A stretch of DNA of 64,000 nucleotides from the NCBI GenBank assembly GCA_030431875.1, contig JAUIIG010000002.1, forward strand, positions 1 to 64,000. Direction: 5' to 3'. Under the pieces are notes generated by a model. It did no database searches and had not been told where the DNA came from. It worked only from the letters and a program-made list of their open reading frames with translations. Below are positions 1-7,588 of the stretch, in pieces (the first letter of the stretch is position 1; every line of letters starts with the position of its first letter). The DNA comes from Alphaproteobacteria bacterium (GTDB taxonomy: Bacteria; Pseudomonadota; Alphaproteobacteria; Sphingomonadales; Sphingomonadaceae). The position numbers and the translations under genes were made by a program.

Positions 1-1
1 C

Positions 2-1222
2 CCATTCTCTCTTCACCCGTTACTCGCAGATGGTGGCCGCCTCGGAATTGTAATTACGAATGCTTGGCTGGGAACTGATTGGGGTGACGCATTCTATAAT
101 CTTCTCGGGCGCTATTATGACCTGAAATGTGTTGTGACATCTGGCGCTGGCCGGTGGTTCGGAAACAGTGAGGTGGTGACTAACATCTTAGTGATGGAGA
201 AGAAGGCGGACCCAGAGCAGCCTAGTGGAGAAATCAAATTCGTAGTTCTGACTCGGCCTTTAGAAGAGCTGGCGGACGAAGAAACTGCTCAGATTGCAGC
301 CGCCCAAATCGAATTAGGGCAGACTCAAAATGAAACAATGACCATCCGAGCGGTTAGCCCTGCTGAAATGCAGCTATTTCGTCGCTTCGGGCTGGGCGGC
401 AATGCTCAATTTGTTGATTGCGATTGGGCACTTTCGTTACCTTTGGTCCCGCTCAAGTCCCTGTTCACTATCCGTCGGGGCGAGCGCAGAGGCATGAACG
501 CTTTGTTTTATCCAAGCAAAGGTCATGGAATCGAAACGGAATACATTAGACCATTAGCAAAGAGCCCTATGGATTTTTCTCGGCTTCGTTGTCCCGCTGC
601 AAAAGAGGCATTCTCATGCTCGCGCACCGAAGATGAGTTGGCAGCGCTTGGCCACGTCGGTGCACTGAATTGGATTAAGCGCTTTAAAACTCCAGAAAAC
701 ATTGCCAAGCTCGGTCGGAATGACCTCATGTGGTATGAAATGAGGGCCGACACACTCACCGACCTCGTAATGTTCATCAACTATGGCGACCGCCTCTTTG
801 TCGGCCGTGTGGATCCTCCCGCATTTGCGGACCAACGGTTGGTTCCCCTTGAGCCTCGTGGTCAGATCGATATCGATTTGATGCACGCATTGCTGAATTG
901 CACCATTTCAATGTTCATCATCGAAGGCATGGGCTTTGGCCGAGGCCTTGGCGCACTCGACCTGAACAAAGATAGGATCGAGGACTACATGCATGTCCTC
1001 GACCCCAGTCGGTTAGACCAAGTCGGTATTGATGCGATCAAGTCAGCATTTGCTCCACTGCTGGAGCGAGATCTTCTTGAGGTCGCGGACGAGCTGGAAT
1101 GCCCCGACCGGCAGGCTTTTGATGACGCCGTCATCCATGCTTTCGGTTTGGAAATAACACGCCAACGCATCTACGATGCGATGCTTTCACTTGTCGAAAT
1201 TAGAAGGACAGTAAAGCAATAG
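2..1222 (+). CDS. N6-adenine DNA methyltransferase, C-terminal part (5' end outside window)
   Basis: The reading frame is open to the left edge, so this is a partial gene; about 406 residues are visible. The first residues read GGRLGIVITNAWLGTDWG and soon after SGAGRWFGNSEVVTNILV, a pattern typical of the end of the catalytic domain in N6-adenine methylases of type I/IIG systems. Around residues 155-175 a GERRGMNALFY stretch resembles the G-x-x-x-G-x-N motif that opens target-recognition domains, so the rest is probably the specificity region. The NPPY and AdoMet motifs must lie outside the window. A GTG at 134 could be mistaken for the start but lies inside the methylase fold. G+C is clearly lower than in the genes right of 3013, as expected for cargo of the integrated element. 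The exact R-M type cannot be decided. Confidence 0.72.
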   Translation, partial: PFSLHPLLADGGRLGIVITNAWLGTDWGDAFYNLLGRYYDLKCVVTSGAGRWFGNSEVVTNILVMEKKADPEQPSGEIKFVVLTRPLEELADEETAQIAAAQIELGQTQNETMTIRAVSPAEMQLFRRFGLGGNAQFVDCDWALSLPLVPLKSLFTIRRGERRGMNALFYPSKGHGIETEYIRPLAKSPMDFSRLRCPAAKEAFSCSRTEDELAALGHVGALNWIKRFKTPENIAKLGRNDLMWYEMRADTLTDLVMFINYGDRLFVGRVDPPAFADQRLVPLEPRGQIDIDLMHALLNCTISMFIIEGMGFGRGLGALDLNKDRIEDYMHVLDPSRLDQVGIDAIKSAFAPLLERDLLEVADELECPDRQAFDDAVIHAFGLEITRQRIYDAMLSLVEIRRTVKQ

Positions 1223-1261
1223 GGGACGAAACTTCCAGCTCTTGCTGAAGACTTAGAAAAA

Positions 1262-1287
1262 AGAACCCCGCCATCTCTGGCGGGGCT
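1262..1287 (-). terminator. Rho-independent terminator of the excisionase-like gene
   Basis: A perfect 7-bp stem (CCCCGCC / GGCGGGG) encloses the loop ATCTCT. Read on the minus strand the stem is followed by TTCTTTTTTC, a proper U-tract. The hairpin sits about 27 nt past the stop of the minus-strand gene at 1314-1529. On the plus strand there is no U-tract after the hairpin, so it may only partly stop the methylase transcript. Confidence 0.75.
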
Positions 1288-1313
1288 CCCGTCCAATAAA
1301 ATTGGACTGTTCG

Positions 1314-1529
1314 TTAGGCAGCTTCGCTGTCCGGGGCAGCCAAGCGTTGGCCTTCGAGCCATTTGTTGAACGCGCGCTTATCGATGTAAACGCGGCCTCC
1401 GATTTTGATCAGGACGGTATCAAAACCATTGCTGTTCGCATGATAAATCCACCACCTAAGCGTACTCTCGGTCACAAACGGCGCCTCTTGGGCGAGCTGC
1501 TTCACTGTCCGAAGGTCGGTATAGTCCAC
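1314..1529 (-). CDS. AlpA/excisionase-type helix-turn-helix protein
   Basis: This 71-residue protein has the layout of MerR-like AlpA or excisionase proteins. An N-terminal helix-turn-helix (TVKQLAQEAPFVTESTLRWW, residues 8-27) is followed by a short wing (LIKIGGRVYIDKRAFNKWLE, residues 40-59). Such proteins set recombination direction or activate integrase genes in prophages and genomic islands. It lies about 105 bp downstream of the integrase on the same strand and is followed by a clear terminator, so the two probably form one transcript. Whether it acts as excisionase or regulator cannot be told from sequence alone. Confidence 0.7.
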   Translation of the reverse strand: MDYTDLRTVKQLAQEAPFVTESTLRWWIYHANSNGFDTVLIKIGGRVYIDKRAFNKWLEGQRLAAPDSEAA

Positions 1530-1635
1530 CGGCCATCCTCCATGGGCAAAGAAAAAGCCAAGAAAAGAAAAATCGGACTGACCGCAGCATAGCCGAGGAG
1601 GGCTAAACAGACAATGAAGCGCGGGTCTGAGCCGT

Positions 1636-2757
1636 TCAGTCGGCCATATTGAAGATTTTGTCGTTCATCTTCTCGACCACGTCGCGGGTATGGTCTTCTG
1701 ACAGGTGCGAGTAGCGCTTCACCATCTGAAGCGTCTTGTGACCCAGAACTTCGGCAATCTCCAACTGGCTTGCGCCATTCATGGCAAGGTAGCTTGCCGC
1801 ACTGTGGCGTAGATCGTGGAAGCGGAAGTCGATGATGCCCGCCTTTTCTCGTGCATTCTCCCACGCCTTACGGATGTCGATAGCGCCTTTGCCGTCGCTT
1901 CGCGGGAAAAGGTAATCCGACTTGATGTCACGCTTTGTGAGATACTTCTCTCGCCAGTTGAGGTGCTCTTCGAGAACCGCCTTGAGATAGCTCACTATCG
2001 GTGCCTTGCGGGTTTCTCGGTTCTTGGTCTCCCGCAAAACCGCCACTTGGCGTTCAAGATCGAGATCACGAAGCGTCAGCTTCAAAATCTCATTCTTTCG
2101 TGCACCCGTCGAAAGGGCGAACACCACAACCGGATATAGCTGCTTGTTCGGGCTCGCCTTGCACGCTGCAAGGATGGCTTTGCGTTCGTCGTCATCGAGG
2201 AAGCGCACACGCTCTTTGGTCGCCTTCGTAATCCGGTTCACACCTTCCATCGGGTTGGCAGAACCGATCCATCCCCACTTCTGAGCGAACTTGAGCAGTA
2301 TCTCCAGATTATCGCGGTAGTGCTTCACTGTTTTGCGCGACTTCGGCTTGGCCGGCTTCTCGCCATCCTCAAGCTGCGCTCGTTGATCACCCGCGTTTGT
2401 CAGCTGGGCAATCTTTCGGCTGATAATCTCATGCGTCAGGAAGGAGAGGGCATACTCGCCTAGCTCTCGCTCCCAATGGTTCAGGTAAGTGGTTTCAACA
2501 CGCTGGCTCGATGGAGCCTTGTGAGGGAGAATGTCCTCTTTGTACTTTTCAATCACATCACCGAGGGTGCGCTTCTTCGCCTCACTCGCAGTCGAGCGGA
2601 TATCGCCCCGGCGCATCCCGAGCTCAGTTTCCTGTGCCCAGGCCTTTGCGTCGGTAAGTCGCTTGAAACTGCGCTGAACTGGCGGATATCCGTGCATTCG
2701 GATCATTACACGATAGGTTTGCCCGTTCTTGCCCTCTCTTTTCTGAATGGTCGCCAT
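1636..2757 (-). CDS. Tyrosine-type site-specific integrase
   Basis: A 373-residue phage/island integrase. The N-terminal arm-binding region (residues 1-65) and SAM-like core-binding domain (about 66-165) precede the catalytic domain. The full active-site set can be read: R220 in ALSTGARKNEIL, K245, H314 and R317 in FHDLRHSAA, H340 in EVLGHKTLQ, and nucleophile Y349 in VKRYSHLS. Length and motif order are normal, so the enzyme should be active. It lies next to the tRNA-fMet fragment at 2968-3012, which identifies its target site. The 210 bp between gene and att site hold short direct repeats that could be arm-type binding sites. Start ATG at 2757. Confidence 0.93.
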   Translation of the reverse strand: MATIQKREGKNGQTYRVMIRMHGYPPVQRSFKRLTDAKAWAQETELGMRRGDIRSTASEAKKRTLGDVIEKYKEDILPHKAPSSQRVETTYLNHWERELGEYALSFLTHEIISRKIAQLTNAGDQRAQLEDGEKPAKPKSRKTVKHYRDNLEILLKFAQKWGWIGSANPMEGVNRITKATKERVRFLDDDERKAILAACKASPNKQLYPVVVFALSTGARKNEILKLTLRDLDLERQVAVLRETKNRETRKAPIVSYLKAVLEEHLNWREKYLTKRDIKSDYLFPRSDGKGAIDIRKAWENAREKAGIIDFRFHDLRHSAASYLAMNGASQLEIAEVLGHKTLQMVKRYSHLSEDHTRDVVEKMNDKIFNMAD

Positions 2758-2824
2758 TTACGATTATTTTCCAGCTAGTTAAAATTTATGATACATTCTA
2801 ACTGCTTATGGGGTAGGGCGCAAA

Positions 2825-2958
2825 GCAAATTTGGCACAATTTTGGCACAGTAAGCCCCAAAAAATGCCCATAACTGACAACAAGCCACAACAACCGAAAT
2901 GCGGTAAACTATTGAAATATATATTGTCACTTGTTGAGGATTGTTGAGAATTTTGTTG
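2825..2958. repeat. Short direct repeats between integrase and att site, possible arm-type sites
   Basis: Two copies of TTTTGGCACA-like sequence (ATTTGGCACA and TTTTGGCACA) lie in tandem near 2828-2849. A second group of TTGTTGA/TTGTTG units (TTGTTGAGGA, TTGTTGAGAA, TTTTGTTGTT) fills about 2932-2960 beside the attachment site. The stretch is AT-rich. Integrases of this family bind short direct repeats flanking the core, so these are candidates, seen only by eye. Confidence 0.4.
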
Positions 2959-2967
2959 TTCTTAAAT

Positions 2968-3012
2968 CTCATAACCTGAAGGTCGTTGGTTCAAATCCAA
3001 CTCCCGCAACCA
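2968..3012 (+). other. Attachment site: 3' half of tRNA-fMet(CAT) duplicated at the element border
   Basis: The sequence from the anticodon loop (CTCATAACC) through the variable loop, T-arm (GGTTCAAATCC) and acceptor end (CCCGCAACCA) matches the 3' 45 nt of an initiator tRNA-Met with encoded CCA. What precedes it (TTGTTGTTCTTAAAT) cannot form the 5' half. Integration into the 3' part of a tRNA leaves such a fragment at one element end while the intact gene is restored at the other, which would lie left of the window. The adjacent integrase supports this. Confidence 0.88.
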
Positions 3013-3042
3013 CCGTAACCCTATCAAAAACAACTTGTAATC

Positions 3043-3066
3043 GGCCCGCAGCCTAGCTGTCGGGCC
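3043..3066 (+). terminator. Hairpin downstream of the tRNA-fMet 3' end
   Basis: GGCCCGCAG and CTGTCGGGCC can pair (6 bp perfect outer stem, 3 bp inner stem, one mismatch). It lies about 30 nt after the tRNA end and could be the original terminator or processing signal of the tRNA gene. No U-tract follows, so the call is weak. Confidence 0.3.
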
Positions 3067-3104
3067 TGCTCGGCGTTGGGCGCCGGGGCTGCTAGGAGGA
3101 CGCC

Positions 3105-3725
3105 ATCCAAACCGACAATCCGATCCTGACGAAGCGCTTCGACAAGGCGCTGGCCTACGCCAGCGCGGCCCACCGCAACCAGTTGCGCAAGGGCAGCGGC
3201 GTGCCCTATGTCTCGCACCTGCTCGGTGTGGCGGCGATCGCGCTCGAGAACGGGGCGGACGAGGACCAGGCGATAGCCGCCCTGCTGCACGATGCGGTGG
3301 AAGACCAGGGTGGCGCGGCGCGGCTCGCCGATATTCGCGAACAGTTTGGTGAGCGGGTGGCGCAGATGGTGGCCGACTGCACCGATGACCTGGAGGAGAC
3401 CAAGGGCAAGGCACAGACGCCCGAGGCGAAGCTCGCTGACTGGCAACAACGCAAGCGCGCCTACCTCGACAGCCTGGGCCACAAACCTCGCGCCTCGCTG
3501 GAGGTGAGCCTTGCCGACAAGACCCACAACGCCGCGGCGATCGTCTGCGATCTGCGCGCGCATGGAGAGGTGGTCTGGGAGCGCTTCCGCGCGAAGAGGG
3601 ATGGCACCCTGTGGTACTATCGCGCGCTGGCCGATGCCTTTGCGCGGCATGCGCCGGGCAGGGCCTGTGACCGCTTCGAGCGGACCGTGCGCGAATTGGA
3701 GGATCTCGGCGCCGAGCCGGGTTAG
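3105..3725 (+). CDS. HD-domain phosphohydrolase, probable non-AUG (ATC) start
   Basis: The protein carries the HD signature of RelA/SpoT-like guanosine polyphosphate hydrolases: YVSHLLGVAAIAL, then ALLHDAVEDQGG (catalytic HD), then VSLADKTHNAAAI. It has no synthetase domain and is short (about 200 aa), like stand-alone HD proteins of this type. Similarity-like sequence (NPILTKRFDKALAYASAAHR) extends in frame upstream of the only usual start candidate, TTG 3183. The frame is closed by TAG at 3093. A strong AGGAGG overlaps that stop and sits 5 nt before ATC at 3105. The start is therefore ATC, or an ATG changed by mutation or sequencing error; 206 residues result. Substrate unknown; (p)ppGpp or another nucleotide is possible. 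Confidence 0.75.
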   Translation: MQTDNPILTKRFDKALAYASAAHRNQLRKGSGVPYVSHLLGVAAIALENGADEDQAIAALLHDAVEDQGGAARLADIREQFGERVAQMVADCTDDLEETKGKAQTPEAKLADWQQRKRAYLDSLGHKPRASLEVSLADKTHNAAAIVCDLRAHGEVVWERFRAKRDGTLWYYRALADAFARHAPGRACDRFERTVRELEDLGAEPG

Positions 3726-3741
3726 CGCCGTGTCCCCGGCG

Positions 3742-3757
3742 ATTGTCGACAATTTCG
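3742..3757. promoter_or_regulatory. GntR-family operator, site 1 (before sulfatase)
   Basis: ATTGTCGACAAT is a perfect 12-bp palindrome followed by TTCG. It lies 85 bp upstream of the sulfatase ATG. The same 16-bp pattern (ATTGT-Y/R-ACAAT-TTCG) recurs beside the gntR gene (7471-7486) and before the CocE-type hydrolase (19633-19648), so it is the likely binding site of the regulator at 6768-7448. Confidence 0.65.
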
Positions 3758-3826
3758 GCAGTCAGTTTCTGCTTGTTTCGTTCCGGCCTGTGGGGTCACA
3801 ATCCCGGCAAGCACAGGAGAGACTGG

Positions 3827-5245
3827 ATGGATCGAGAGGGTATTTCGCGTCGCGGAGCCATGGGGGCAATGGCGGCGATGGCAGCGGCCGGGGCAATCCC
3901 AGCTAAGGCACAGCGGCAGCTGTCGCGGCCCAACTTCCTCGTCATCCTGGCCGATGACATGGGTTATGCTGACCTCGGCTGCTACGATTCCCGCCACATC
4001 GAAACGCCGGAACTGGACTTGCTCGCAGCGCAGGGCGTGCGGTTTACCGATGCCTATGCCAATTCGCCCGTCTGTTCACCGACACGCCTGTCCATGGCGA
4101 CCGGGCGATACAACCGCGCCTTTCCGAGCGGCCTGTCGGAGCCGTTCCGGCCCGGTCCTTGGGGTGATACCGCCATTCCGCCGGGTTACGATACCTGGAT
4201 GAAGCTGCTGCAGCAGGCCGGTTACCGCACTTCGCTCGTGGGCAAGTGGCATCTTGGCCCGACCGACGAAGGCAGTCCGCTCAACTTTGGCTATTCCGAC
4301 TTCTTCGGCTTCCTTGGTGGCGGCATCGATTATTTCACCCACGAATATGCTGGCGAACACGCGCTGATGGAGGGCACGGACCCGGTCGAGCGTGATGGCT
4401 ACATGACCACCCTGCTCGCGGACGAGGCGATCAGCCGCATCCGCGAGAATGGCGAGAGCGACACCCCTTTCGCCATCAGCCTGCATTTCAATGCGCCACA
4501 CTGGCCGTGGGAAGGGCCCGAGGATTTCGCGCTCGGCACACAGTCGTTCCACAACGACGGCGGGTCACTGGAAATCTACGCCGAGATGATGGAATCGATG
4601 GACCGCAACATCGGCCGTGTCCTGCGCGAACTGGATAACCAGGGGCTGGCGGACGATACCATGGTGATCTTCACCAGTGACAACGGCGGCGAACGGTATT
4701 CGGACGTATGGCCGTTTCGCGGCACCAAGGGTTACCTGCTCGAAGGCGGGATACGGGTGCCGACGATCATCCGGTACCCACGGCAAGTGAGGGGCGGGCA
4801 GGTGTCGGACCAGATCGCCCTGACGATGGACAACTATCCCACCATGCTCGATGCCGCCGGGGTCGACTTCAGCCATATGACGCTCGACGGGATTTCGCTG
4901 TTGCCGCACCTCGTCAACGGCACCACCGAAGACCGTACTGTCTTCTGGCGCTTCCAGGGCCACAACCAGGCGGCCGTTCGCTGGCGCAACTGGAAATACT
5001 ACCAGCTCGAAGGCAACGAGTGGCTCTACGACCTGTCCTACGACGGGCACGAGCGAAACGACCGCAAGCAGGCCAATCCCGAAATGCTGGCCGAACTCAA
5101 GGCGGCACTGGCCGAATGGGACGGGCGCATGGCTCCGATCGACGATGTGCCCGGTTACTGTGGCAGCCCGGTCGGCCAGGCTGGCGAGCTGCAGATCACC
5201 GAGGATTCCAATTGTCGCGGGCCAAGTACCACCGTCAGCAGTTGA
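3827..5245 (+). CDS. Tat-exported arylsulfatase (formylglycine type)
   Basis: A 472-residue sulfatase that should hydrolyse sulfate esters in the periplasm. The N terminus (SRRGAMGAMAAMAAAGAIPA, residues 7-26) is a twin-arginine signal ending near AKAQ. Metal ligands are seen in LADDMGYADLGC (D43/D44) and TSDNGGE. The residue converted to formylglycine is C83 in the C-S-P-T-R signature, so this is the Cys-type that needs a formylglycine-generating enzyme, not present in this window. The start at ATG 3827 is fixed by AGGAGA 7 nt upstream and by the Tat signal; longer in-frame versions lack both. A GntR-type palindrome lies upstream and an aldehyde dehydrogenase follows 97 bp downstream. Context suggests a sulfated aromatic or phenolic substrate; the true substrate is unknown. 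Confidence 0.92.
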   Translation: MDREGISRRGAMGAMAAMAAAGAIPAKAQRQLSRPNFLVILADDMGYADLGCYDSRHIETPELDLLAAQGVRFTDAYANSPVCSPTRLSMATGRYNRAFPSGLSEPFRPGPWGDTAIPPGYDTWMKLLQQAGYRTSLVGKWHLGPTDEGSPLNFGYSDFFGFLGGGIDYFTHEYAGEHALMEGTDPVERDGYMTTLLADEAISRIRENGESDTPFAISLHFNAPHWPWEGPEDFALGTQSFHNDGGSLEIYAEMMESMDRNIGRVLRELDNQGLADDTMVIFTSDNGGERYSDVWPFRGTKGYLLEGGIRVPTIIRYPRQVRGGQVSDQIALTMDNYPTMLDAAGVDFSHMTLDGISLLPHLVNGTTEDRTVFWRFQGHNQAAVRWRNWKYYQLEGNEWLYDLSYDGHERNDRKQANPEMLAELKAALAEWDGRMAPIDDVPGYCGSPVGQAGELQITEDSNCRGPSTTVSS

Positions 5246-5342
5246 CGACAGGCGCAGGTTCCACAATGAGCATCTGCGAACGCGGCGCCCGCAACAAGTG
5301 CGGTCTGCGCCGCCGGTTCTATGCAATTATTGGAGAGGCAGG

Positions 5343-6746
5343 ATGGCAAGTTTCGACAGATTGAACCCGATGACCGGCGAGGTCGCATCGTCGGCGGAGG
5401 CGATGCAGCCTGGCGATATCCCGGCGATTGCGGCGAAGGCGCAGGAAGGTTTTGCCGCCTGGTCGAAGATGGGACCCAACGCCCGCCGCGCCGTGCTGAA
5501 CAAGGCCGCTGACGCGCTGATGGGCAAGAAGGATGACTTCGTTGCCGCGATGATGGGCGAGATCGGCGCGACTGCTGGCTGGGCCATGTTCAACCTCGGC
5601 CTTGCTGCCGGCATGGTGCGCGAGGCCGCTGCCATCACCACGCAGATCTCCGGCGAGGTCATTCCCTCGGACCACGAAGGCACCGTGGCCATGGGCCTGC
5701 GCGAGCCGGTTGGCGTGCTGCTGGGCATCGCTCCGTGGAACGCGCCGATCATCCTCGGTGTGCGCGCCATCGCCGTGCCGCTGGCTTGCGGCAACTCCGT
5801 GATCCTGAAGGCCAGCGAACAGTGCCCGCGCACCCACGCCCTGATCATCGAGGCCTTTGCCGAAGCCGGCTTCCCCGAAGGCGTGGTCAACGTCGTCACC
5901 AATGCGCCCGAAGATGCTGCCGAAGTGGTCGGCGCGCTGATCGATGCGCCGGAAGTCAAGCGGATCAACTTCACCGGCTCCACCGGCGTCGGCAAGATCA
6001 TCGCCAAGCGTGCAGCCGAACACCTCAAGCCCGTGCTGCTGGAGCTGGGCGGCAAGGCGCCGATGCTGGTGCTCGAAGATGCCGACATTGACGAGGCAGT
6101 GAAGGCTGCCGGGTTCGGCGCCTACATGAACCAGGGCCAGATCTGCATGTCGACCGAACGGATCATCGTGGTCGATGCCGTGGCCGACGAGTTCGCGGCC
6201 AAGTTCGCCGAGAAGGTCCGCAACCTTCCGGCCGGCGATCCTACCGAAGGCAAGACCCCGCTGGGCGCGGTGGTCGACCGCAAGACGGTGGACCACTGCT
6301 ACTCGCTGATCGAGGAAGCGACCTCGAAGGGGGCAGAGCTGCTGGTGGGCGGCGAGACGACCATGAACGTGGTTATGCCTGCCCACCTCGTCGACAAGGT
6401 GACGCCCGACATGAAGCTGTTCCGCGACGAGAGCTTCGGCCCCGTGGTCGGCATCATCCGCGCGCGCGACGAAGCTCACGCGATCGAGTTGGCCAACGAT
6501 ACCGAATACGGCCTGTCGAGCGCGGTGTTCACCAGGGACACGGCCCGCGGCCTGAAGGTGGCGCGCCAGATCCAGGCGGGCATCTGCCACGTCAACGCCA
6601 GCACGGTGTCCGACGAGCCGCAAATGCCGTTCGGCGGGATGAAGGCATCGGGCTATGGCCGCTTTGGCGGCAAGGCCGGTATCGATGCCTTCACCGAACT
6701 GCGCTGGATCACCTTCGAAACCGAGCCCGGGCATTACCCGATCTGA
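5343..6746 (+). CDS. NAD(P)-dependent aldehyde dehydrogenase, vanillin/salicylaldehyde dehydrogenase-like
   Basis: This 467-residue protein is a complete aldehyde dehydrogenase that oxidises an aldehyde to the acid. Seen are the PWN motif (N133), the cofactor loop FTGSTGVGK (residues 210-218), the general base E234 in LELGGK, and the catalytic cysteine C268 in MNQGQICMST. Overall wording (GVLLGIAPWNAPIILGVRAI, QMPFGGMKASGYGRFGG) is close to vanillin and salicylaldehyde dehydrogenases of proteobacteria; that is recognition from memory, not a search. Start ATG 5343 follows GGAGAGGCAGG. Placed behind the sulfatase and under the same putative operator, it may oxidise an aromatic aldehyde released downstream of desulfation. 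It ends 21 bp from the convergent regulator gene. Confidence 0.88.
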   Translation: MASFDRLNPMTGEVASSAEAMQPGDIPAIAAKAQEGFAAWSKMGPNARRAVLNKAADALMGKKDDFVAAMMGEIGATAGWAMFNLGLAAGMVREAAAITTQISGEVIPSDHEGTVAMGLREPVGVLLGIAPWNAPIILGVRAIAVPLACGNSVILKASEQCPRTHALIIEAFAEAGFPEGVVNVVTNAPEDAAEVVGALIDAPEVKRINFTGSTGVGKIIAKRAAEHLKPVLLELGGKAPMLVLEDADIDEAVKAAGFGAYMNQGQICMSTERIIVVDAVADEFAAKFAEKVRNLPAGDPTEGKTPLGAVVDRKTVDHCYSLIEEATSKGAELLVGGETTMNVVMPAHLVDKVTPDMKLFRDESFGPVVGIIRARDEAHAIELANDTEYGLSSAVFTRDTARGLKVARQIQAGICHVNASTVSDEPQMPFGGMKASGYGRFGGKAGIDAFTELRWITFETEPGHYPI

Positions 6747-6767
6747 CCCGATTGGCAGGCCCGCCGG

Positions 6768-7448
6768 TCAGCTGTGGAAATGGACGGCCTCGTCGAGTTC
6801 CCTGAGGAACTTGAGGCCGTTCTCCACGTGTCCACGCATGGCCTTTTCGGCTCCGGCGGCATCGTTGGCCATGATGGCGGCGAGGATCTCGCGGTGGTCA
6901 TGGGCGGCCTCGCGCAGCCGTTCGCCGCGATAGAAGGTGCCGAATAGCAGGTGGTGGACCGGCGAGTTGAGCCGTTTTACCACCTGCTCGATCACCATGT
7001 TGCCGGCGCCACGCATCAGTAGCTGGTGCCACTCTGCATTGAGCCTCCCGAACTCTTCCGGGCGCTCGTTCTCGACGCATTCCTCCATTGCCGCAGCGAT
7101 TTCCTGCAGGCGTTCGCGGTCGGCCTTGCTGGCACGCTCGGTGAAGTCCGCCGCGCACAGGCCTTCCAGCGCCGCGCGCGCGCGATAGAGCTGGCGAACC
7201 TCGTCCATCGATGCCCCGCGCACCTTGGCGCCGCGAAATTCCTCGATCTCCACCAGGCCGTCTGCTGCCAACCGTTGGTAGGCTTCGCGTACCTTGAAGC
7301 GGCTGCCGCCGGTCTGGCGGATGATGTCCACTTCCACCAGCCGCTGGCCGGGGACGAACCTGTTCGAACGGATCTGGGTGCGAATCCAGTCGGCGATTTC
7401 CGCGCTGGACGGACCCTTGCGGGCGAGGGCTTCAACTGCGTCTTCCAT
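6768..7448 (-). CDS. GntR-family transcriptional regulator, FCD subgroup
   Basis: 226 residues: winged helix-turn-helix at about 15-80 (SSAEIADWIRTQIRSNRF, FKVREAYQRLAADGLVE), then an all-helical FCD ligand domain (about 85-215) containing the family elements LYRARAALEGLCA, NAEWHQLL and HDHREILAAI. FCD regulators bind organic acids, often with a metal held by Asp/His residues, and repress nearby catabolic genes. The gene is divergent from the TonB receptor operon; the palindrome at 7471-7486 lies between them, which fits autoregulation. Matching sites at 3742 and 19633 suggest it controls three transcription units of the island. Confidence 0.88.
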   Translation of the reverse strand: MEDAVEALARKGPSSAEIADWIRTQIRSNRFVPGQRLVEVDIIRQTGGSRFKVREAYQRLAADGLVEIEEFRGAKVRGASMDEVRQLYRARAALEGLCAADFTERASKADRERLQEIAAAMEECVENERPEEFGRLNAEWHQLLMRGAGNMVIEQVVKRLNSPVHHLLFGTFYRGERLREAAHDHREILAAIMANDAAGAEKAMRGHVENGLKFLRELDEAVHFHS

Positions 7449-7470
7449 AATGCACTCCTATTATCGCGAA

Positions 7471-7486
7471 CGAAATTGTCAACAAT
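7471..7486. promoter_or_regulatory. GntR-family operator, site 2 (divergent gntR / TonB receptor)
   Basis: ATTGTCAACAAT has inverted arms ATTGT/ACAAT. Read on the minus strand it continues as ATTGTTGACAATTTCG, the same 16-bp word as site 1 apart from one or two central bases. It sits 23-38 bp upstream of the gntR start codon and 103 bp before the TonB-receptor start, ideal for control in both directions. Confidence 0.68.
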
Positions 7487-7588
7487 GTCGTCATCCAAAA
7501 TTCGATTGCTGCAGATTTGCGCTTGGGCAATCACGCCCTGTGCCAGGACCCGGAAGAGGCTGGCGAGGATGCTTTTTGGGAGGAAATA

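Noticed and set aside
12-1222. GTG at 134 as a genuine start of the methylase-like gene
   Set aside because: The frame is open to the window edge and the upstream residues (GGRLGIVITNAWLGTDWG) belong to the methylase fold.
3743-3826. Possible longer N terminus of the sulfatase
   Set aside because: The added residues precede the Tat signal, lack an RBS and would cover the GntR operator.
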